Part shown: piece after piece, positions 58,301-64,000 of the stretch
Numbering within the stretch: position 1 is the first letter of the stretch
How the letters are laid out: every line of letters begins with the position of its first letter
From: Amaranthus tricolor
Lineage: Eukaryota; Streptophyta; Magnoliopsida; Caryophyllales; Amaranthaceae
DNA: 64,000 nucleotides
Direction of reading: 5' to 3'
Assembly (NCBI RefSeq): GCF_026212465.1
Contig: NC_080049.1
Location: forward strand, 19,285,036 to 19,349,035
Notes under the pieces: model-generated
Told to the model about the DNA's origin: nothing
Seen by the model: the letters and a program-made list of their open reading frames with translations, nothing else
Database searches by the model: none
Program-made: the position numbers and the translations under genes

Positions 58301-59478
58301 AACTTGATGACTTTTGATTTTTAACTAAAGATTGTTACATTTACTTACCCTTTGATATTTTTTTAATTTGGAGATTGATTAGTGTTGAGAAACACTTGTT
58401 GAACAAGTCCCACAACTTGAGAGTTTTTGGCTAGGAAACACAAATAGGAGATTGCAACTTGATTGAAGAAAAAATGTTTTAAATTCCTTCTTTTGGTCGA
58501 ATTTCTAGCCCTTCTTAGGAGATTATCGTTCTTAATTATTATGATGAAATTTCCATTTTATATTAATCTTAGTTTATAAAGGATTTCATGTAAAAAGAAT
58601 TTTACATGAAGAAGTTTTAACAAAATTAGTGAGATAAAGAAATAACCATAACTTACTCTATTCTTAGTGCATTTCTTCAAATTTGGTGTCTATGGAAAGC
58701 TCTTGAAATAAAGATTATTTTAATGGAATATTTGAGTTTATAAACATAAATTTTCAGAAGTTTTAGATGTGTTTTTGAAAAAGATTTGATAAGAAAAGAA
58801 TGTATTTTAGTATTTGAAACTTTGTAGGATTCTAGTGTATGTTCTTGGATGAATATGGAAGCAATGTATTTGTGTTTATGGCTGGATGAAATGCCATATT
58901 ATGGGCTATTTTTACTTCTTATATTAGCCTTTGCATGCTTGTAATGATGCACAATTTAGATTAGAACAAAAGAGGATTTTGGGTAGCGTGTTTAGCTTGA
59001 GTATGTAAGTGTATAAAGAAATAAAAGGGGGGTTTAGGACAGCGATATGTGGCTGATTGTTGGGGCTGTTTGGAAGCGGATTTTGTCCTTCAATTGATCT
59101 ATTATAGTGTAGGAAAGATTTATCTAAGATAATTTAAAGTTTGGGTAAAAATTCTGTACATGTTACATATTATGTAACTTGTATTTCATGTATGAAAATC
59201 ACTTGTATATGTGTATAAAATATTTAAAATATTCTCAACATGAGTAAATAAAAGTTTTCGAATTAGTATTATAATTTTTCCAAATTGTTGTGGGTAATTG
59301 TTCAACTTTAAATTTTACCTCCAAAGTTTACGTTACTTCTTACTATTCGTAACCACGTTACAAATTAACAAGCTTCTAAGCATTGTAGAAAATTTTCAAA
59401 TTACTACCATCAATAATTAAAAAAATTTTAGACGTCAAATTCGTGATTAAAATGAGATTAATTTATTCGACTGTTTCA
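55394..59478. repeat. Solo LTR, 4.1 kb, inserted in the copia-type element
   Basis: Starts TGTAACTGCC and ends GACTGTTTCA, flanked by a perfect AATGG duplication (55389-55393 and 59479-59483). No coding sequence is present; the interior is AT-rich with one GC-richer patch near 56040-56180. Canonical TG...CA ends plus a 5-bp duplication and no internal domains fit a solo LTR left by LTR-LTR recombination. A 4-kb LTR is long and would fit a gypsy lineage with long LTRs, which I cannot name. An alternative is a large non-autonomous element whose own LTRs I failed to see. Confidence 0.65.
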
Positions 59479-59483
59479 AATGG

Positions 59484-60130
59484 TGTTATCCCATAGGTAT
59501 GATGCCACAAAATACCTAAAACACAGAATATAACAAATCCACTAAACGAACTATCCAAGTGTAGCCAACTAACCATCTTACCATACAAGTAAACATGAGC
59601 TTCAATGCTAAGCTCACACCTGTGTTTAAACCCAAACACCCAATGCTTTTCTTCCTCAAGGTAGGCATCCCTGACACATATAAGACGATTCCCATTGGAC
59701 AATTTCAGCCCTCTACTCTCACCCATATGACATACAGTGTAACACTCTGAACGACATACAGGGATTTCTCCTTGACACCCTTAAATATCAAAATCGAAAC
59801 TTAAAGACACTCACTTCCCTATTGCTAAACTCACCCTTGAGCCCAAAATCATCTAAGGTTCCAAGCGATATCAAGTTTTTCCCCAATGCAGGAACATGCC
59901 TCACCATAGTCAAAGTAACCCTTCTCCCATCAATAGTCCGAAGTCTCATGGAACCAATACCTACTACTTCACATGGAGTACCGTTAGCAACCGTAACTGA
60001 ACGCCCAAAACAAGACTCATAAGTATCAAACCAATCCCGACGATGACTCCTATGGAACAAACTACCAGAATTAAAAATCCAACTATCAAACAAATCACCA
60101 AACTCAACACAACTAATCAATGCTGAGTCT
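59484..60130 (-). pseudogene. Copia protease and GAG-pre-integrase remnant
   Basis: The frame 60120-59788 contains SWIFNSGSLFHRSHRRDWF (the protease D-S/T-G site appears as NSG, with N for D, so inactive) and the conserved VPALGKNLISLGTLDDFGLKG. After a stop, the short segment VKEKSLYVVQSVTLYV near 59770-59720 matches the beginning of the GAG-pre-integrase domain. Beyond that the sequence is not recognisable. Confidence 0.7.
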
Positions 60131-61020
60131 TCCTCCGAATCATAGCACTTATTATGTTTACTTTCACTATTGTGGCCTGAGATTTATTCTTTAATTCTGG
60201 ACATTTAGACCTAAAATGTCCTGGTGCCTGATAGTAATAACATATTATAGTCCTAGTGTTGTTAGACCCATCTGTACTATTATTAGTGTCCGACCTATAG
60301 CACCATTACTATTGTTAGACCCCTTTTTCTTTCTAGAATTTTTGTCTGACCGAACAACGAACTTACTGCCATAATTTTCATTATCACCTTTCCCCTTTTG
60401 ATGCAACTCCCTTGTATAAAGTGCTGCATTCACTTCTTTTAGGGTCAGCGAGTCTTTGCCAACCACAAAAGACTCCAAAAAGTTCTCATAACTATTCGGT
60501 AGAGAAACAAGCAATATTAACGCTACATTCTCATCATTTATCTTAACATTAAATTACGCAAATATAGTAAACTAGAATTAAGATTTTCTAGATGATCTCT
60601 TAATGGCGTAACTAATTGCATCCTGAGGCTAAACAACCGCTGTTTAGTGGCAATTTGTTGGTTAAAGATTTCGTCATGTACAATGACTCCAATTTTAACC
60701 ATAATTCCGCGATTGTCTCCTGATCAGCAACCTCCGTGATGATATGATCATCAAGATTTAGCAAGATGGTAAAATAAGGCTTCTCTTCCATAACTACTAA
60801 TTGTTCATCAGTCCATCCGTCTCCAGATCTCGACGTAGATGCCGCACTCTTTGGAATCAACGGACGCCAAATCTGCAATTGCTTTAATAACACCTTCATC
60901 TTAATCTGCCATAGCCCAAAGCTATTATTCCTATTAAATTTCTCAATCCTTATTGTAGGATCTCCTACCATTATTTCCCTTAAAAAACTCTTCCTAGGAT
61001 TAAACCTGAGCTCTTGATGC
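60131..61020 (-). pseudogene. Copia Gag remnant
   Basis: The frame 61088-60612 holds IRIEKFNRNNSFGLWQIKMK and LLKQLQIWRPL, the start of a copia Gag, then LVVMEEKPYFTILLNLDDHI. The next frame, 60514-60245, gives LVSLPNSYENFLESFVVGKD and LTLKEVNAALYTRELHQKGK. A zinc-knuckle remnant lies near 60200. Frame breaks near 60620 and 60240 inactivate it. Confidence 0.8.
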
Positions 61021-61024
61021 CAAT

Positions 61025-61584
61025 TGTTGTGCAACAGCGGAAGCAAAGATAAAAAAACAATAACGGAAAGTAATAAAGATTCAAACAAACAATAAAGAAA
61101 ATCACACCAAGAAATTAACGTGGTTTACTATCAACGTGATAGCTACATCCACCGGCACCGAGAATAAACTTTTCACTATAAACCGGGAGATTACAAGATG
61201 AACAAGAAGCCACAACAATAGCTCTCCAAGCTTTTTCTCTCTTAGTTTTACTCACTTTGTGTTGCATGCCCTCATAATAAAAAGAAATTAGGGTTAAGAA
61301 ATACAAAAGAAACCATCAAAAACTATGAGTGACCGGCCAAAAACGTGCCAAAACCAACTTCCCGCAAAAACGGTAGTGGTCCACGCCACGCGGCCCTGCG
61401 CCTCGCGCCATACTCCGCGGCTCGCGCCCAGTTCTCTGCCCCAAACAAAAGCTTTTTCGCACCTTGCGTAGATCTCCGCATCCTGCGCATATCTCCGTAC
61501 CCCGCGCATCTAGCCAATTTGACCCACACTTGATCCATCTTCTTCATGATCTTGGACTTGATTTGAGTCATAAAAATCCCAACA
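61025..61584 (-). repeat. 5' LTR of the copia-type element (TATA deleted)
   Basis: 560 bp, TGTTGTGCA...CCCAACA. Lacks the 36 bp found at 53544-53579 of the other LTR; the deletion is bounded by the short repeat CCT. As this is the upstream LTR, the promoter of the element has been removed. Confidence 0.88.
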
Positions 61585-61589
61585 CTTCA

Positions 61590-61693
61590 ATTGGTCAATG
61601 ATGTTTTATAATTTTTTTTGACTTTTGCACAAAATGTATTTAAATCCATGTGGTGACCTTGAGCTTTAACTTTTTAATGTGGTAGAAAAAATA
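61590..61693. other. Short spacer between copia-type element and Stowaway MITE
   Basis: About 100 bp, probably part of the older Athila-like element into which both inserted. Nothing else visible. Confidence 0.3.
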
Positions 61694-61965
61694 CTCCCTC
61701 CTATTCACCTTAGGAGTCCCATTTGACTTTTCACGGATTTTAAGGAGAGTCAAAAGTGGGACTCTAAGGGTAGGAAAGAGAGTGGTATTATGGGTTTTTA
61801 ATGTAAGGGAGGAAAATTTGTATGGGTAATGGAGGGTATAATTGAAAATAGGATAAAGTTACTAAAGACATAAAAGTCAAAAACCCATACCAAAAATAGA
61901 AGTGGGACAATTAAGGTGACTTGACCATAAAAGGAAATGGGACACATAAGCTGAATAGGAGGGAG
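61694..61965. mobile_element. Stowaway MITE (Tc1/mariner)
   Basis: 272 bp starting CTCCCTCCTATTCACCTTA and ending AAGCTGAATAGGAGGGAG, flanked by TA on both sides (61692-61693 and 61966-61967). CTCCCTCC ends with a TA duplication define Stowaway. Internal pairs GAGTCCCATTTGACTTTT / GTGGGAC...AAGTCAAAA give fold-back potential. Confidence 0.9.
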
Positions 61966-61994
61966 TATTAAGTTTTTGGCTAAATTAAGTACTT

Positions 61995-63690
61995 AGCGAT
62001 GAGTAGTGGGCTACCTAGGGGAATGATCAACACGAGCAACTTGGACTCCATTTGGGCTAAAATCGAAGCAATCATGGATAAGAAATTATCTAAGTTTAAG
62101 TTGGCTTAAGGTAGTTCCAATGTATCTGCTGCAAATGAAGCCAAATCCTTCTCATGTAGACTCTACGGGGACACTAATCATGATACATCCTATTGCGGGG
62201 GTTCAAATTCTAAGCATGTGGAAGCGGCAGACTATGGTGGAGGCATTCTAGAAGGGATCCTGGTCACAAGTTATGATGGTTATGGGTACAACCCCGAATG
62301 TGTGGCCAAGGTCAAGGGTACACTCAACAAGGTTTCTACAACAACCAACTCTTTAGACCTCCCTTCAATCCCAATACAAGCTAAGGGAACTTCGACCAAA
62401 GCTATAACTCCAACAACCATGTGCCTTACGAAAATCAAGCCGGTGATAGTTTTCCTAGGCCTAATGGGAATAGGCCATACCTCCAAGTGCCATGACCTAA
62501 CCCCAACCTACCATATCCTTCTGCTCAATCACTACCAAACCCCGCTCTTAATCATGATTACCTTTCCACTCAAGTGAGCTCTCTTGCTCAACAAAACCAA
62601 ACCCTCTCTCAAACCAATCAAACTTTGATTTCGCAATTGCAAAAACTTCAAGCCCAAATAAAAATGTTTGAGTCTCAACTTGCTCGATTAGCCCACCCAC
62701 CTCAACCATCATTATTCGCATCCAACCCTCAACCCAACCCATGCATCCAACCTCCATCACCTAACACCCCTAACTCCAACTCCAATCATCATACATGCAA
62801 GGCGATCTTCCTTAGATAGGGAAATACATACCCAACTCCAATTAAGGCCACAAAGGATGATTTAGGGGAAGGCTCTTCAAGGGGCAATGATCTTCAAGTG
62901 AATGATGAGTATGGAGTGACCTTGAGAGAGAAGAAAAAGAGGGTGTTGTTGAGGAAGATTGCGAGAAGAAGAATGATGTTGAGGAAGAGAAGAAAGATAA
63001 AGTTGAAGAAGAAAAAGAAAATAGAGTGTTGAATGAAGAAGAGAGATGGAAGAAGATCCAAAAGAGAAGGGAACATGAGCGTCTACATGCCCCACTGCTA
63101 CCTTTTTCATACAAAGCGGTGGAAAAACAATTGCAAGTCAAGTTCCTTAAATTTCTTGATTATATGAGATGACTTGAAATGAAGATCCCATTCTTAGAGG
63201 CAATGGAGCAAATGCCTCAATCAAGTATTTGAAGACTTTCTTGGGGAACAAAAAGAAGCTTGAGAGTGAAGTTGTGAATTTGTAGGAACATGTAAGTGCC
63301 ATCATCCAAGGCACATCGGCCAAGAAGGAAAAGGCTCGAGGACCCTTTGTGCTTCCGGTCACTCTTGGGAAGCTCAGTTCTAAAGTAGCACTCGTTGATT
63401 TAGGGGCCTCTATTAGCCTAATGCCTATGTCCATTGCAAATCAACTCGCTTTTGAGCTCAAGCCATCAAGGAAAACCATCCAACTCGCCGACCGAAGTGT
63501 TAAGATGCCATGTGGGGAGTTTAAGAATCTACCTATCCAAGTGGGATACATTGTGGTTCCATGTGATTTTGTTGTTCTAGACATGGTCAAGGATCCTTAA
63601 ACTCCCCTCATACTTGAGAGAGATGCTTTGAAGACCTTGGGTGCCCTTATTGATTGTGAATCAGAGACCATTACCATTCGGGTAGCCTAA
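61995..63690 (+). pseudogene. Athila-type Ty3/gypsy gag-protease remnant
   Basis: Plus-strand frames preserve, in order: the Gag stretch SIWAKIEAIMDKKLSKFKLA; a knuckle CRLYGDTNHDTSYC; a Gln/Asn/Pro-rich linker; SSLAQQNQTLSQTNQTL and LQAQIKMFESQLARL; an acidic Lys/Glu region; PFLEAMEQMPQSSKYLKTF; and a retropepsin-like domain at 63349-63690 with GPFVLPVTLGKLSSKVALVD and LGASISLMP, where D-L-G replaces D-T/S-G as is usual for this lineage. At least four stops, several explained by CAA/CAG to TAA/TAG, and two frameshifts show it is dead. No reverse transcriptase follows before the window ends. Confidence 0.8.
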
Positions 63691-64000
63691 GATGATGGCT
63701 CCATCCTCGCTTGGGGGAGTCAGTCCACCTCCGGATGACCCCGGTTACACAATGCTCACCTCAGCCACTACTTCTCGGTGGAGAGTTCTAGGTTATAATG
63801 CTGGAGGCGATAGAGATGATAGGTGGGAGATAACCCGGTGTTTGTTTGGTTGCTTGCTTTCTTCCCAATAGTTCCAATAATGATGATCTTTCTCACTTTT
63901 GGTTTTCTTATTCACCTTTTCAAAGAGCCGAGATGACTCTTGAGCTGGATTGGGGGAGGGTTCTTGCGCTTTCAAAGTTTCAAAAGATCTTCATTATTGT
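63691..64000 (+). mobile_element. Sequence 3' of the Athila-type protease
   Basis: Begins directly after the protease and should hold reverse transcriptase, but reads as non-coding (CTCCATCCTCGCTTGGGGGAG, then GGTGGGAGATAACCCGGTG). This suggests a deletion of pol or a gag-protease-only element. The window ends before the question can be settled. Confidence 0.4.

Larger units (their letters stand above)
53297..61584 (-). mobile_element. Copia-type LTR retrotransposon, non-autonomous, with solo-LTR insertion
   Basis: 8.3-kb element on the minus strand. LTRs at 53297-53890 and 61025-61584 start TGTTG and end AACA. The flanks are a perfect 5-bp duplication, CTTCA (53292-53296 and 61585-61589). 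Next to the 5' LTR the minus strand reads TTGGCATCAAGAGC, close to a tRNA-Met primer-binding site; next to the 3' LTR it reads AAGGTGGAGAT, a typical copia polypurine tract. Gag and part of protease remain (61.1-59.8 kb). Integrase and reverse transcriptase are absent; a 4.1-kb solo LTR interrupts the rest. Confidence 0.85.

Noticed and set aside
62842..63141. Minus-strand Ser/Phe-rich frames
   Set aside because: Complement of the purine-rich Lys/Glu-coding part of the Athila-type gag; Ser/Phe runs are an artefact.

Overview
This is a window of an AT-rich plant nuclear chromosome. Introns, split genes, several LTR-retrotransposon lineages, hAT, Tourist, Stowaway and Mutator-like elements, and a nuclear copy of plastid DNA all point to an angiosperm. 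Recurrent ends of the form GAGACGGTCTCAC make me think of Caryophyllales (spinach or quinoa relatives), but that is an impression, not a demonstration.

Four protein-coding genes can be supported, all on the minus strand. (1) 285-2826: the 5' part of a gene for a mitochondrial inner-membrane protein, most likely the MICOS subunit MIC60. Two short N-terminal exons were reconstructed from splice signals; the rest lies beyond position 1. (2) 9851-13675: a complete three-exon short-chain dehydrogenase/reductase of the 1-acyl-dihydroxyacetone-phosphate reductase type (277 aa). (3) 23061-23279: an intact single-exon gene for a 72-aa protein of unknown function with a well-placed TATA box. (4) 33007-50012: a complete seven-exon gene for a membrane RING-CH (MARCH-type) ubiquitin ligase (336 aa), stretched over 17 kb by transposon-laden introns.

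The rest is mostly repeats. 3.4-9.6 kb: copia-type LTR and gag debris interrupted by the 3' end of an Athila-like gypsy element. 14.1-15.6 kb: a second copy of the same copia LTR with its polypurine tract. 17.2-19.8 kb: a hAT element nested in another hAT element, both with perfect 8-bp target-site duplications (TSDs); the inner one carries a 149-bp tandem repeat. 20.1-22.6 kb: a hAT-like MITE, a 90-bp minisatellite and a long-TIR element. 25.3-32.7 kb: a dense cluster of SINEs, three further hAT-like elements, two copies of a fold-back element, a Tourist MITE and a Mutator-like MITE. 43.9-48.9 kb: a decayed chromodomain Ty3/gypsy element inside RING-CH intron 2. 51.1-51.9 kb: plastid DNA with trnY, trnE and trnT. 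52.2-53.0 kb: a palindromic array of a motif also found in the Athila-like LTR. 53.3-61.6 kb: a copia-type element with 5-bp TSDs and LTRs, interrupted by a 4.1-kb solo LTR with its own TSD. 61.7-64 kb: a Stowaway MITE and Athila-type gag-protease sequence.

I see no operon-like or defence-like system. The most informative signals are architectural: nested insertions with exact TSDs, hAT elements built from short motif arrays, loss of the TATA box from one LTR, and decay of plastid tRNA genes. Calls rest on sequence reading and recalled family knowledge only.
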